DNA of 64,000 nt from Acetobacterium wieringae (GTDB taxonomy: Bacteria; Bacillota; Clostridia; Eubacteriales; Eubacteriaceae). This document shows positions 8,230 through 17,307 of the stretch, one piece after another; position 1 is the first letter of the stretch, and every line of letters starts with the position of its first letter. Both the position numbers and the translations under genes were made by a program. The stretch spans positions 1 through 64,000 of the forward strand of contig NZ_JAIPPU010000018.1 in NCBI RefSeq assembly GCF_026646375.1. The letters are read 5' to 3'. Below the pieces are notes generated by a model. The model was not told the origin of the DNA. It saw nothing but the letters and a program-made list of their open reading frames with translations, and made no database searches.

Positions 8230-9918
8230 ATGACACTCTATGATTCGCTGTTTCTTTTATATTCCATTGGACTGGTTATTTCAATCATCTGCATTATTGG
8301 TGTGGCGCTTCAAAAACCGTCCGATGAGCAGAAGCTGATGCTCCTGATTGCTTTTTTTGCGTTTTTGATATCGCTGGGATATTGGTTGGGGATTCAGGCC
8401 AATTCGGCCGAAGCTATCATCATTGCTTATAAACTGATGTATTTGGGTGGCTGTAGTCTTTATTTTTTGTTTGTTCTGTTTTTTGTCCGTTATTATAAGA
8501 TTAAGGCTCCTATCCTTTTTTTTCCGCTCTTTGGCATGCTTTGTATGTTGCTGATTGGGGGAACTCTGACCATGGATCTACACCACTTGTTTTATCAGAG
8601 CTATATCTTTGTTTACAAAACCGGTGTGCCGGTGCTGATAAAAGAATACGGAATCCTTCATACCATCTATATGATCATGGAAGCAGCTGTGGTCGTGGGG
8701 CTGATTGTGGTGGTGATCGATCAAAGTCGCAAACGGAAAGATAAAAAAAGGTGGGAGCCATTATTATTGGTGGCGGTGCCGTTAATTCCCGCAGCCATTC
8801 ATCTGAGTAAATTATATCTGCCGATTCAAATTGATATGGCAGCCATTGGTATTTTGATTTCCGAACTGTTGTTGATTGTGCTGATCTATCGACTCAAGAT
8901 TTATGATATCAACGATACGGCAAAACAATTGATCATTGATTCGATGGATGATGCCATTATCGTGGTTGATCACAATTACCGGTATAAGGAAGTCAATGAA
9001 CAGGCTATTGTATTGTTTCCGGATTTTGCCAAAGCTAAAAAGGACACCGGTCTGGCAGAGATCTCTCCGGATCTCGATCAGATCCTCAGAACGCAAGAAA
9101 CCGGCTTACTCTATCGTGAAAATCGGATTTATGAACCTCGGATTAGAACGATTCGCCGTAATACTCAGAGCAGAGGATATGTGATCTGGTATCAGGATGT
9201 CACAGAAGCGGAAAAACGCAAAGAACTGATCCTTAATTACCAACAGGATCTAGAACAGGAAGTGGTGCAGAAAACCGCTCAAATCAAGGAGATTCAGGAA
9301 CAGATCATCATCAGTTTTGCCAATATTATCGAAATCCGGGATACCATTACCGGGGAACATGTCCGCCGAACTAGTCTTTATGCCGAAAAAATTGCGGCAG
9401 TACTGCTTCAAAATGGCGACTATCCGGAGACGGTTAATCAGCAGTTTATCCGGTTGCTTTATGCGGCGGCACCGCTGCATGATGTGGGAAAAATTATGGT
9501 TTCTGACAGTATCTTGAACAAGCCGGGAAAACTGACGGAAGCAGAATGGATACTGATGAAAAAACATGCCGAAAATGGCCAGAAGATTTTAGAAAATGCC
9601 CTGGCGAAAATTGAGGATGTTGATTATTATAAGATGGTTTGCGAGGTTGCCAGGTATCATCATGAACGCTGGATTGGCAGTGGCTACCCGGAAGCCTTAT
9701 CTGGCGAAGCGATTCCCCTAAGCGCACGAATTATGGCCATTGCCGATGTCTTTGATGCCCTGACGTCAGCCCGACCCTATAAAGAGATCTATGATTTTGA
9801 TACTGCCTTTGATATTATCAAAAACGAACGGGGCCTGCAATTTGATCCGATTCTTGTTGATGCCTTTTTATCGATTCGGGATGAAATTGAAGCGATTGCG
9901 ATTGATCAGGATAACTAA
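8230..9918 (+). CDS. Membrane HD-GYP domain protein (putative c-di-GMP phosphodiesterase)
   Basis: The N-terminal ~220 residues hold about seven hydrophobic segments, like the 7TM sensory module found on some histidine kinases. A PAS-like region follows (about 230-325), then a short coiled segment and a complete HD-GYP domain with GEHVRR, HDVGKI at 417-422, a downstream HA pair, HHERWIGSGYP with GYP at 485-487, and ADVFDALTS. HD-GYP enzymes hydrolyse cyclic di-GMP, so this is probably a membrane-signal-controlled phosphodiesterase. The start at 8230 is preferred to ATG 8218 because the AAAGGA site lies only one base or so from the latter. It is monocistronic, with a strong terminator behind. 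Confidence 0.88.
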   Translation: MTLYDSLFLLYSIGLVISIICIIGVALQKPSDEQKLMLLIAFFAFLISLGYWLGIQANSAEAIIIAYKLMYLGGCSLYFLFVLFFVRYYKIKAPILFFPLFGMLCMLLIGGTLTMDLHHLFYQSYIFVYKTGVPVLIKEYGILHTIYMIMEAAVVVGLIVVVIDQSRKRKDKKRWEPLLLVAVPLIPAAIHLSKLYLPIQIDMAAIGILISELLLIVLIYRLKIYDINDTAKQLIIDSMDDAIIVVDHNYRYKEVNEQAIVLFPDFAKAKKDTGLAEISPDLDQILRTQETGLLYRENRIYEPRIRTIRRNTQSRGYVIWYQDVTEAEKRKELILNYQQDLEQEVVQKTAQIKEIQEQIIISFANIIEIRDTITGEHVRRTSLYAEKIAAVLLQNGDYPETVNQQFIRLLYAAAPLHDVGKIMVSDSILNKPGKLTEAEWILMKKHAENGQKILENALAKIEDVDYYKMVCEVARYHHERWIGSGYPEALSGEAIPLSARIMAIADVFDALTSARPYKEIYDFDTAFDIIKNERGLQFDPILVDAFLSIRDEIEAIAIDQDN

Positions 9919-9933
9919 AAAACGTTATATTAA

Positions 9934-9985
9934 AACAGGGAGCTGTTTGGATCGGTATATCGATCCGGACAGCTCCCTGTTATTT
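9934..9985. terminator. Long bidirectional terminator hairpin
   Basis: AACAGGGAGCTGT at 9934-9946 pairs with ACAGCTCCCTGTT at 9969-9981. An inner stem GGATCG/CGATCC makes the hairpin longer. It separates the HD-GYP gene from the converging ABC exporter operon. Confidence 0.85.
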
Positions 9986-10006
9986 GAAAGAATCGGTAGC
10001 GATGAA

Positions 10007-11935
10007 TTAACTGAGTAGCGGACTCGTTGCCAATAAGTCTTCGGCCAATTCGTTTTCCAGTTCTTCAGCTTTTTCAAACTGGGAGTTGTAAAGATTGGCG
10101 TAAAAGCCATTTTCTGCCAGCAGACCTTCATGGTTGCCCTGTTCCACAATATCGCCTTCATTCATAACCAGAATCAGGTCGGCATTTTTAATGGTTGACA
10201 AGCGATGGGCGATGACAAAGCTGGTTCGTCCTTCCATCAGGTTATCCATGGCTTTCTGGATCAGCACTTCGGTACGGGTATCCACCGAGCTGGTGGCTTC
10301 ATCGAGAATCAGGATTTTAGGATCTGCCAAAATGGCCCGGGCAATGGTCAAAAGCTGTTTCTGACCCTGGGAAACATTACTGGCTTCTTCGTTTAAGCAC
10401 ATGTTATAGCCATCTGGTAGGGTGTGGACAAAATAATCCACCTGGGCGGCTTTGGCAGCAGCTTCAACCTCGGCATCAGTAGCCTCGAGACGGCCATATT
10501 TGATATTGTCCCGGATGCTGGCATTGTATAGCCAGGTATCCTGGAGGACCATTCCAAAGAGGCTGCGCAGATCACCCCGGCTGAAGTCCTTGATATTGTG
10601 GCCATCAACCAGGATAGACCCGGATTCGACATCGTAAAAACGCATCAATAGTTTGACAATGGTGGTTTTGCCAGCGCCGGTAGGGCCAACAATGGCGACC
10701 TTCTGGCCCTCTTTAATGTGGGCTGAAAAGTCTTTGATAACCGGTTTGTCGGGATGATAACCAAAGTTCACGTGGTCGAAGTCGACCCGGCCGGAAACGC
10801 CTGCCAGATCAAAAGCCGTAGCGTTTTCTTCCACTTCTTCCGCTTCGTCCAGAAAGGCGAAGACCCGTTCGGCGGCAGCGGTGGTTTGCTGCAGAATGTT
10901 TGAAATATTGGCAATCTGCATAATCGGCTGGGTAAACTGGCGGACATATTGGATAAAAGCCTGGATATCACCAACGCTGAGACGTCCATTGACGGCCAGA
11001 TAACCGCCAAGAATACAAACCGCCACATAGCCCAGGTTACCAATAAAATTCATCATCGGCATCATCAGTCCGGATAAAAACTGGGACTTCCAGGCTGAGC
11101 TGTAAAGGGTGGTGTTATAGTGATCAAAGGTTTCAAACGAAGCTTCTTCGCCGTTAAACGCCTTAACCACGTTGTGACCACCGTACATTTCTTCGACATG
11201 GCCGTTAATGTGGCCCAGATAGGTTTGCTGTTCACTGAAATGTGGCTGGGACTTTTTAACAATGTTGACCACCACCACAAATGAAATTGGCACAATCAAC
11301 AGTGCTACTATGGTCATTTGCCAGCTGATTGAAAACATCATAATCAGAATACCCGCTAGGGTAGCCACTGAGGTAATGATTTGGGTGACGCTCTGGTTCA
11401 GGGTCTGATTGACCGTTTCAATATCGTTGGTTAGAAAAGAAAGCACTTCGCCATAGCTAGTTTTGTCAAAGTATTTAAAAGGCAGACGATTAATTTTGGC
11501 AAAAATATTGCGTCGCAGTTCATAGGTGACTTTCATCGAGATGCCCGTCATGATATAGCCCTGAATATAGGAAAACAGCGCTGCAATGACGTAGAGGCCA
11601 AGGAGCAGTAGCAGAATCTGGCTGATGTAGCCAAAGTCGATGCCCTTGCCATTATCGGCAATCAGATTCATAACCCCTTCAAAAAGAGCGGTGGTGGCAT
11701 TTCCAAGGATTTTTGGTCCGACAATCATAAAGACAGTTGAGGCAACGGCGAAGATCAGCACAAAGAAGAGTCTGATTTTATAGACCGACAGATAACGGGC
11801 CAGTTTTTTAAGGCTACCTTTAAAATCTTTGGCTTTTTCGCCGGGCATCATGCCAGCGGGGCCACCGGGACCTCGGCCCATTCCGCCGCCCATATTACCT
11901 CGTTTGGGTATTTTAATGTTTTTTTGATCGCTCAT
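10007..11935 (-). CDS. ABC exporter half-transporter, second subunit
   Basis: This type I exporter fuses six membrane helices to an ATPase and probably pairs with the upstream half-transporter as a heterodimer. The N-terminus is unusual: about 40 residues that are basic and Gly/Met/Pro-rich before the first helix. The nucleotide-binding domain has Walker A GPTGAGKTT, a Q-loop, the signature region NVSQGQKQ, Walker B ILILDEATSSVD and a switch histidine in IAHRLST. The signature here is VSQGQ, not LSGGQ. It overlaps the partner gene by four bases (ATGA). Such pairs next to a MarR regulator usually export drugs or lipophilic compounds; the substrate is unknown. Confidence 0.93.
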   Translation of the reverse strand: MSDQKNIKIPKRGNMGGGMGRGPGGPAGMMPGEKAKDFKGSLKKLARYLSVYKIRLFFVLIFAVASTVFMIVGPKILGNATTALFEGVMNLIADNGKGIDFGYISQILLLLLGLYVIAALFSYIQGYIMTGISMKVTYELRRNIFAKINRLPFKYFDKTSYGEVLSFLTNDIETVNQTLNQSVTQIITSVATLAGILIMMFSISWQMTIVALLIVPISFVVVVNIVKKSQPHFSEQQTYLGHINGHVEEMYGGHNVVKAFNGEEASFETFDHYNTTLYSSAWKSQFLSGLMMPMMNFIGNLGYVAVCILGGYLAVNGRLSVGDIQAFIQYVRQFTQPIMQIANISNILQQTTAAAERVFAFLDEAEEVEENATAFDLAGVSGRVDFDHVNFGYHPDKPVIKDFSAHIKEGQKVAIVGPTGAGKTTIVKLLMRFYDVESGSILVDGHNIKDFSRGDLRSLFGMVLQDTWLYNASIRDNIKYGRLEATDAEVEAAAKAAQVDYFVHTLPDGYNMCLNEEASNVSQGQKQLLTIARAILADPKILILDEATSSVDTRTEVLIQKAMDNLMEGRTSFVIAHRLSTIKNADLILVMNEGDIVEQGNHEGLLAENGFYANLYNSQFEKAEELENELAEDLLATSPLLS

Positions 11936-14166
11936 ATGTTTAGTTCCTCCTCTGATAATTGTGAGGATGCAATTTCCTGGTAGGTGGCACAGCTTTTTAA
12001 GAGTTCATGATGGGTTCCCTTGCCAACGATTCGGCCATGATCCAGAACGATAATCTGTTCCGCTTGCATAATCGTGTTGATTCGTTGGGCGACAATCAGT
12101 ACGGTACTGTTGCCGGTATATTCTTTTAAAGCCCGGCGTAGCGCCACATCGGTTTTATAATCCAAAGCCGAAAAGCTGTCGTCAAAAATATAGATATCCG
12201 GTTTACGGACCAGTGCCCGGGCAATCGAGAGCCGTTGCTTCTGACCGCCGGAAACATTGCTGCCACCCTGGGCGATTTCCCGCTCGAAACCATCAGGACT
12301 GCCTTCGATAAAGTCGGCGGCCTGTGCAACTTGAGCAGCAAGGGCCAGATCGTCATCACTGGCATTTTGATTGCCATAGCGCAGATTGGAAGCGATCGTG
12401 CCCGAAAAAAGCACCCCTTTTTGAGGAATGTAACCAATTTTTTCCCGCAGATCATGTTGGGTAACCTCCCGGATGTCAAGACCATCGATTTTGATCACAC
12501 CCGCAGTCACATCAAAGAAGCGGGGGATCAGATTGATCAGGGTTGATTTACCCGACCCGGTGGAGCCAATAAAGGCTGTGGTTTCGCCGGGATTCGCAAT
12601 AAAGCTGATATCATGAAGGACATCTTCCTCGGCACCTTCGTAGCGGAACGAGACGTGGTCAAATTCGAGGGTAGTCTGGGCCTTCAGCGGCAATTCTTTG
12701 GGGGTAACCGGATCGACAATGCTGGGTTTGACCGCCAGCACTTCCTGAATCCGATCACCGGAAACAGCTGCCCGGGGAATCATGATAAACATCATCGACA
12801 TCATCAGGAAGGAGAAGATAATTTGCATGGTGTACTGCATAAAGGCCATCATATCACCAACCTGCATGGCGGCATCGGCGATTTGTTGGGCACCGACCCA
12901 GACAACCAGAAGGGTCACACCATTCATGATAAACATCATGGTTGGCATCATAAAGACCATCACCCGGTTGACAAAAAGATTATTGGCAGTAGTATCCTTA
13001 TTAACCTGATCAAAGCGGTTTTCTTCAAATTTCTGGTTACCGAAAGCCCGGATGACCATCAAACCGGTCAGGCTTTCCCGGGTGACCAGATTCAATTTAT
13101 CAACCAGTTTCTGAATCAGTTTGAAACGGGGCATGGCAACGGTAAAAACGACCCCAATCAGGAGCATAATCGCCACAACGGCGACAACGATAATCCAACC
13201 CATTGAGGTGGTTCGACGCAGTGCCATAATAATCCCGCCAATGGCCAAAATCGGTGAATAGATGAGAATCCGGATACCCATAATCAGCATCGTCTGGATT
13301 TGGGTGATGTCATTGGTGTTTCGGGTGATGAGTGAGGCGGTCGAGAATTTATCAAATTCGGTATTAGAGAAGCACTGGACTTTTCGAAAAACATCCCGGC
13401 GGAGATTTTGGGAAACCCCGGCTGCGGTGCGGGCCGAAAAGAAGCCGATTAAAATTGATGCCAGAGCGGCAATTAGCGATAACAGCAGCATCAGCGCACC
13501 GATTTTTAAGATATAAAGGTTTTGTATGGCACCAACATCAACACCAAGTTCGATATAGAATTGTTTGGTGAATTGAACGGCGGTCTGGATCTGCATCGAT
13601 TCTGGAGTTTGGGCAGCCTGTTCCCGGGCCTCGTCAAAAGTGGCAGGAGGCAATTTAGTGAGCATCGGCAGAGCTCCATAAATCTGAGTAAAATCCAGAT
13701 CAGTCATGCTTTCGGTGGCGCTGGCATCGGTCGCTCCGGTATCCAGAGAACGCATGTAATTAATAAAGGTCCAGGTAGCTTCGCCAAAAATCGGGTCTAG
13801 CGTAGCAAACGTTTCTGCAGCAGGATCGGTCAGCACATAGATGCTTTCGGTTGCCAGTGCGGGAAATTTTGCCAGGGTGCTCTCATAATTGGGATTACTG
13901 GTATCCTCCGGGCTCATCAGCAGATAATTATCGGCCACTGTTTGCTGATCATCCTCGGTCATGAAGGTTGTCATCAGCGCATAGCCGTCTTCACTGATGG
14001 CTTCCGGTGTGGCATGCTCGATCCCGTTTTGCTGGATGCCGACATTGACAATATCAGACATAAAGTTTGGCAGATTCAGATCGGATATTGCTTGCACAAA
14101 AAGCAGCACCAGGGTAATGAAAAGCACCCCCAGATAGGGTTTTAAATAACGTGAAAGCTTGATCAT
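11932..14166 (-). CDS. ABC exporter half-transporter with large outer insertion
   Basis: This partner subunit of 744 aa is about 150 residues longer than a standard half-transporter. The extra length is an extracytoplasmic insertion of roughly 170-180 residues between helix 1 (about 13-30) and helix 2 (about 210-235). The insertion is acidic and rich in Thr, Glu and Ala. The ATPase domain has GSTGSGKST, NVSGGQKQ, and IYIFDDSFSALD, in which the usual catalytic glutamate after Walker B is replaced by Asp (FDDS). That replacement is typical of the degenerate site of heterodimeric exporters. Four-base overlaps tie it to the MarR gene upstream and the second subunit downstream. Confidence 0.92.
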   Translation of the reverse strand: MIKLSRYLKPYLGVLFITLVLLFVQAISDLNLPNFMSDIVNVGIQQNGIEHATPEAISEDGYALMTTFMTEDDQQTVADNYLLMSPEDTSNPNYESTLAKFPALATESIYVLTDPAAETFATLDPIFGEATWTFINYMRSLDTGATDASATESMTDLDFTQIYGALPMLTKLPPATFDEAREQAAQTPESMQIQTAVQFTKQFYIELGVDVGAIQNLYILKIGALMLLLSLIAALASILIGFFSARTAAGVSQNLRRDVFRKVQCFSNTEFDKFSTASLITRNTNDITQIQTMLIMGIRILIYSPILAIGGIIMALRRTTSMGWIIVVAVVAIMLLIGVVFTVAMPRFKLIQKLVDKLNLVTRESLTGLMVIRAFGNQKFEENRFDQVNKDTTANNLFVNRVMVFMMPTMMFIMNGVTLLVVWVGAQQIADAAMQVGDMMAFMQYTMQIIFSFLMMSMMFIMIPRAAVSGDRIQEVLAVKPSIVDPVTPKELPLKAQTTLEFDHVSFRYEGAEEDVLHDISFIANPGETTAFIGSTGSGKSTLINLIPRFFDVTAGVIKIDGLDIREVTQHDLREKIGYIPQKGVLFSGTIASNLRYGNQNASDDDLALAAQVAQAADFIEGSPDGFEREIAQGGSNVSGGQKQRLSIARALVRKPDIYIFDDSFSALDYKTDVALRRALKEYTGNSTVLIVAQRINTIMQAEQIIVLDHGRIVGKGTHHELLKSCATYQEIASSQLSEEELNI

Positions 14167-14690
14167 GTTGTTTTCCTTTCGGCTTTTTCATTTTGATTCT
14201 GGTCACCTTGTTTTCGATCAATCTGATCAAAGGCGACCGTTAACTTGTCTAACAAAAGTACCAGGGCGCGGGTATCTTCTTCGCCCAGCAGGGTGGCGGC
14301 TTCGTCATAGATTTGGAAGCAGGATTTTGATACATCGGTTTCCAGCTGACGCCCAGCATCAGTGAGATTAACGTAAACCAGACGGCGATCCTTGCTGGAG
14401 GCGATCCGCTGTACATAGCCATGTTTTTCCAGAGTAGAAATGGTTTGAGAAACACCGGGCATGGAAATGGCGGTTTCCCGACTGAGCTGGGAAATTTTCA
14501 CCCCAGGGGCCAGTGGAAGCTTGTTGTTCAGAGCGGTGTTCTGTTCCTCATCATACATTTTTTTAAGGGTTTTTAGCATAAAAAACTCATGGGGTTTGAG
14601 ATCCTGCATAAATTCTTTATGAATCCGCCCCATACTTGATTTTTTAATACGATGAAATGCCTTAAAAAGTTCGTGTCCATTAAAATTCAA
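14163..14690 (-). CDS. MarR-family transcriptional regulator
   Basis: This 175-aa winged-helix regulator is first in the operon with the ABC exporter pair, overlapping the next gene by four bases. The core has ISQLSRETAISMPGVSQTISTLEKHGYVQR as recognition region (about residues 68-97) and the wing DRRLVYVNLTDAGR. The extended N-terminus is about 30 residues longer than minimal MarR proteins. Family members usually repress their own operon and release DNA on binding a small ligand that is also a pump substrate. AGTTAA repeats over the likely promoter fit autoregulation. Confidence 0.9.
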   Translation of the reverse strand: MNFNGHELFKAFHRIKKSSMGRIHKEFMQDLKPHEFFMLKTLKKMYDEEQNTALNNKLPLAPGVKISQLSRETAISMPGVSQTISTLEKHGYVQRIASSKDRRLVYVNLTDAGRQLETDVSKSCFQIYDEAATLLGEEDTRALVLLLDKLTVAFDQIDRKQGDQNQNEKAERKTT

Positions 14691-14713
14691 TGATAACTCC
14701 TTTCGCAGATTAA

Positions 14714-14761
14714 TGATTAATTGAAATAACAGTTAATCACCATAATAGTTAATTTAGTTAA
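14714..14761 (-). promoter_or_regulatory. Probable MarR operator and promoter region
   Basis: TGATTAA at 14714-14720 and TTAATCA at 14733-14739 form an inverted repeat. AGTTAA recurs at 14731, 14747 and 14756. On the minus strand a TATTAT sits among these repeats as a likely -10. This is the layout expected for an autoregulated MarR operon. Binding is inferred, not shown. Confidence 0.5.
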
Positions 14762-14835
14762 GTAAACATATTATAAACAAAGTTCAGAATTATGCAAGGC
14801 AAAAAACTTTTGAAAAGCATTAACACCAAAAATTA

Positions 14836-14844
14836 TGCTATAAT
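14836..14844 (+). promoter_or_regulatory. Extended -10 promoter of azlC
   Basis: TGCTATAAT is a consensus extended -10 element. No good -35 is found at the right distance, which is normal for this promoter type. The azlC ribosome binding site AAGGAG follows about 30 bases later. Confidence 0.6.
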
Positions 14845-14886
14845 AGTTCAGTAACTTAAGGAAAATTAAGATAAGGAGCAGATAAT

Positions 14887-15615
14887 TTGAACACAACCAA
14901 GAAAAAAGAAGCATTTAAAGAGACGTTAAAGTTTGCCTTCATTCAAACTGTGCCGGTACTTTTCGGCTATGTTTTCATGGGGATCGCCTTTGGCATCCTG
15001 CTGGAAAAAGCGGGATACAATTTCATCTGGGCATTCTTTATCAGTCTGATTATATACGCCGGTTCAATGCAATTTGTGTTGATTGGATTACTGGGTGGCG
15101 GGATGGGTTTATTGTCGCTGATTGTCCTGACTCTGTCGGTTCAGAGCCGTCATATATTTTATGGATTATCTTTTATTGAGAAATTCAAGGCGATGGGAAA
15201 ATGGGGCTGGTATATGATTTTTTCGTTGACCGATGAAACCTATTCGCTGCTTTGTGGCATGAACATTCCCAAGGAACTGAATGAGAAACAGGTGTTTTTT
15301 ACTGTGGCGGCCCTGGATCAGAGCTACTGGATTATTGGCTGTACCCTTGGGGCAGTTATCGGCAGCTTTATCGGCTTTGATACCACCGGCATTGATTTTG
15401 CCATGACTGCCCTGTTTGTGGTAATTTTTATTGAGCAGTGGTATAGTTATCAATCTCATCTGCCGGCGCTGCTTGGGACGGTTTGCGGGGTGGTATCGCT
15501 GTTTATCTTTGGGCCCGGCGCTTTTATTCTGCCAGCGCTGATTGCGGCAGTATGCTTGTTGTTGATTTTTAAAAACAGCATAAAAATTGGGGAGAATCAG
15601 GAGGTGTGTCAATGA
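14887..15615 (+). CDS. azlC: AzlC-family branched-chain amino acid exporter subunit
   Basis: This is the large subunit of a two-component amino acid exporter with AzlD, in the cytoplasmic membrane. Several hydrophobic segments span the 242 residues, and the family region FIQTVPVLFGYVFMGIAFGILL opens the protein, followed by YAGSMQFVLIGLL. The start is TTG at 14887, supported by AAGGAG eight bases upstream. No ATG fits. Its stop overlaps the azlD start as ATGA. Known relatives export branched-chain amino acids or analogues; the exact substrate here is inferred from the family. Confidence 0.9.
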   Translation: MNTTKKKEAFKETLKFAFIQTVPVLFGYVFMGIAFGILLEKAGYNFIWAFFISLIIYAGSMQFVLIGLLGGGMGLLSLIVLTLSVQSRHIFYGLSFIEKFKAMGKWGWYMIFSLTDETYSLLCGMNIPKELNEKQVFFTVAALDQSYWIIGCTLGAVIGSFIGFDTTGIDFAMTALFVVIFIEQWYSYQSHLPALLGTVCGVVSLFIFGPGAFILPALIAAVCLLLIFKNSIKIGENQEVCQ

Positions 15616-15947
15616 GTTTGGAATTTCTAACACCACTATTAGTAATTTTGGTGGTGGCTGCCTGCACCTTCCTGACCCGCTTTCTGCCCTTTGCCCTGTT
15701 TGGCGGGGGGAAGGAGGTGCCAGCCCTGGTTAAAACGCTGGGCGATCTGCTGCCGCCGGCGGTTATTGCTATTCTGGTGGTTTATTGTTTGAAAGGAGTT
15801 AGTGTGATGGTGGCACCACATGGTTTTCCCGAGTTTATAGCAGTTGCCATTGTGGCGCTGTTGCACATTTGGAAGCGTAATAATCTGCTTAGTATCGGCG
15901 GGGGAACGCTGGTCTACATGGTGTTGATCCAAATGGTGTTTGTATAG
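15612..15947 (+). CDS. azlD: AzlD-family exporter small subunit
   Basis: This 111-aa membrane protein with about four hydrophobic segments is the usual partner of AzlC. The family motif TFLTRFLPFALF appears near the N-terminus, and PPAVIAILVVYCLKG follows. The ATG at 15612 is chosen over a GTG at 15606 because AGGAGG lies seven bases upstream of it. It overlaps the azlC stop by four bases, so translation is coupled. A short gap without terminator separates it from the broken merR. Confidence 0.9.
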   Translation: MSLEFLTPLLVILVVAACTFLTRFLPFALFGGGKEVPALVKTLGDLLPPAVIAILVVYCLKGVSVMVAPHGFPEFIAVAIVALLHIWKRNNLLSIGGGTLVYMVLIQMVFV

Positions 15948-15985
15948 ATAGTCACCAGAATCAAAGCAGATGATAAGAGGTAGAA

Positions 15986-16170
15986 ATGTTTAAAATTGGT
16001 GAGTTTTTCAAGCTAACCCAGGTATCGATTCGGATGCTCCGTTATTATGACGAAAACAACTTGTTAAAACCGGCGAAGACGGATCCAAATACGGGCTATC
16101 GTCTGTATTCGGGGAAATAAATTCCGCAGCTACAAAAGATTGTTTTCTCGCGAGATATCGGATATACTGT
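15986..16170 (+). pseudogene. merR-family regulator remnant, truncated
   Basis: Translation from ATG 15986 gives a good MerR N-terminal domain (MFKIGEFFKL, then RMLRYYDENNLL and GYRLY) but stops at TAA 16118-16120 after 44 residues. Beyond the stop, the same frame keeps reading as MerR sequence, IPQLQKIVFSRDIGY, to about 16165, after which the similarity ends. There the next gene's domain begins in another frame. So the gene has both a nonsense mutation and a loss of its C-terminal half. An AAGAGG site still precedes the start. Confidence 0.75.
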
Positions 16171-16613
16171 TTGGCACCGTTCGTATTTGGGGGGAGGAAA
16201 TCTTTATTGAACTGGAAGAGGCTTATCGTGAAGGACTCGACGGGTTCTCGCACATCAATGTTTTCTGGTGGTTCAGTGAGTTTGATACTGAAGCAGCCCG
16301 GAAGGTTCTTTCCGGCCCTCAGCCCTATAAACAGTCGCCGGCGGTGATGGGCGTATTTGCCACCCGCTCACCGATTCGGCCCAATCCCATTGCCTTGACT
16401 CCGGTTTCAGTGCTGGAAATTGACTACCACAAAGGGATCATCCGGATTCCTTACATTGATGCCAACGATGGAACCCCGGTGCTGGATCTCAAACCCTATA
16501 CTCCTAGTCTGGATCGGATTGAGAATCCCGGAGTGCCGCATTGGTGTGCACATTGGCCCAAAAGTGTGGAAGCATCTGGTGATTTTGATTGGGCAGCGGA
16601 GTTTAATTTTTAA
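16140..16613 (+). CDS. TrmO/TsaA-like SAM-dependent tRNA methyltransferase, altered N-terminus
   Basis: Family members methylate N6-threonylcarbamoyl-adenosine at tRNA position 37 (TrmO). The protein has the characteristic EGLDGFSHINVFWWF, GVFATRSPIRPNPIALT and DANDGTPVLDLKPYTPSLD blocks, about 157 aa in all. Normal relatives begin with a short stretch like PIG-x-V. Here the first 10-12 residues come from the merR remnant in a different frame, and the family part starts at FGTVRIW (about 16170). The ATG at 16140 has no clear ribosome binding site, so expression is doubtful. It ends two bases from the converging trmB gene. Confidence 0.75.
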   Translation: MFSREISDILFGTVRIWGEEIFIELEEAYREGLDGFSHINVFWWFSEFDTEAARKVLSGPQPYKQSPAVMGVFATRSPIRPNPIALTPVSVLEIDYHKGIIRIPYIDANDGTPVLDLKPYTPSLDRIENPGVPHWCAHWPKSVEASGDFDWAAEFNF

Positions 16614-16615
16614 GT

Positions 16616-17278
16616 TCAGAACGAAGCTAAGCTGGCAATTAAAAATTTTATCTTAATCCCCTGATCACTAAACATTTTTTCATGTTCGGTTTCAATATTA
16701 TCCGGATAGTCTGAAGCGTGAAGATCATTTATCAAAGTTGTGATGGTAAAGCCAGCGGATTCAAAATACTTGATGGAATCCCGGAATAAATCATCACTGT
16801 CAGTTTTAAAATAAATCGCGCCATTTTCAGCTAAGAGTTTTTTATACTTTTCCAGTTGTTTAGTGTGCGTCAGCCGCTTTTTATGAAAGCGGCGGCGGGG
16901 CCAGGGATTACAGAAATTAATGTAAATCCGCTCGACCCCATCCTCGGGGGCAAGGATCATGTCGATCCGTTCAATGTCCCAGGACATAATCTGGACATTG
17001 TCAATGGCCTGATTCGTGTCAACGTAGGCTGCCTGGATGTTGCGTTTTGTCAAACCCAGCACCGCATCAATCAGATCAATGGCCAGATAGTTGAACTCCG
17101 GATGGCGGCTGGCCAGCGCCGAGATAAAGGTTCCTTTACCGCAGCCCAATTCAATATGAAGGGGCTGCTTTTTTTTAAACAGTAGTTGCCATTGGCCGCG
17201 ATGAACCGGCGGTGTGGCCTGAAAAAAGCCACAGGCTTCAAGTTCCGGGCGGGCCCAGGGTTTTGGTCGTAGATGCAT
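16616..17278 (-). CDS. trmB: tRNA (guanine-N7-)-methyltransferase
   Basis: TrmB methylates G46 of tRNAs with S-adenosylmethionine as donor. The SAM-binding motif ELGCGKGTF lies near residues 43-51, then LAIDLIDAVL, and the family block INFCNPWPRRRFHKKRLTH near 130-148 contains the catalytic Asn-Pro-Trp-Pro variant. The usual order is DPWPK, so the first Asp is Asn here, as CNPWP. The length of 220 aa is typical. It converges on the TrmO-like gene with two bases between the stops and no visible terminator. Confidence 0.92.
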   Translation of the reverse strand: MHLRPKPWARPELEACGFFQATPPVHRGQWQLLFKKKQPLHIELGCGKGTFISALASRHPEFNYLAIDLIDAVLGLTKRNIQAAYVDTNQAIDNVQIMSWDIERIDMILAPEDGVERIYINFCNPWPRRRFHKKRLTHTKQLEKYKKLLAENGAIYFKTDSDDLFRDSIKYFESAGFTITTLINDLHASDYPDNIETEHEKMFSDQGIKIKFLIASLASF

Positions 17279-17307
17279 TGGTTACTCCTTTGGTAAATTC
17301 TTTATAG

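Noticed and set aside
12613-13206. 197-residue His-rich open frame opposite the ABC exporter gene
   Set aside because: It is the antisense shadow of a well-supported exporter subunit, has no binding site and unnatural composition.
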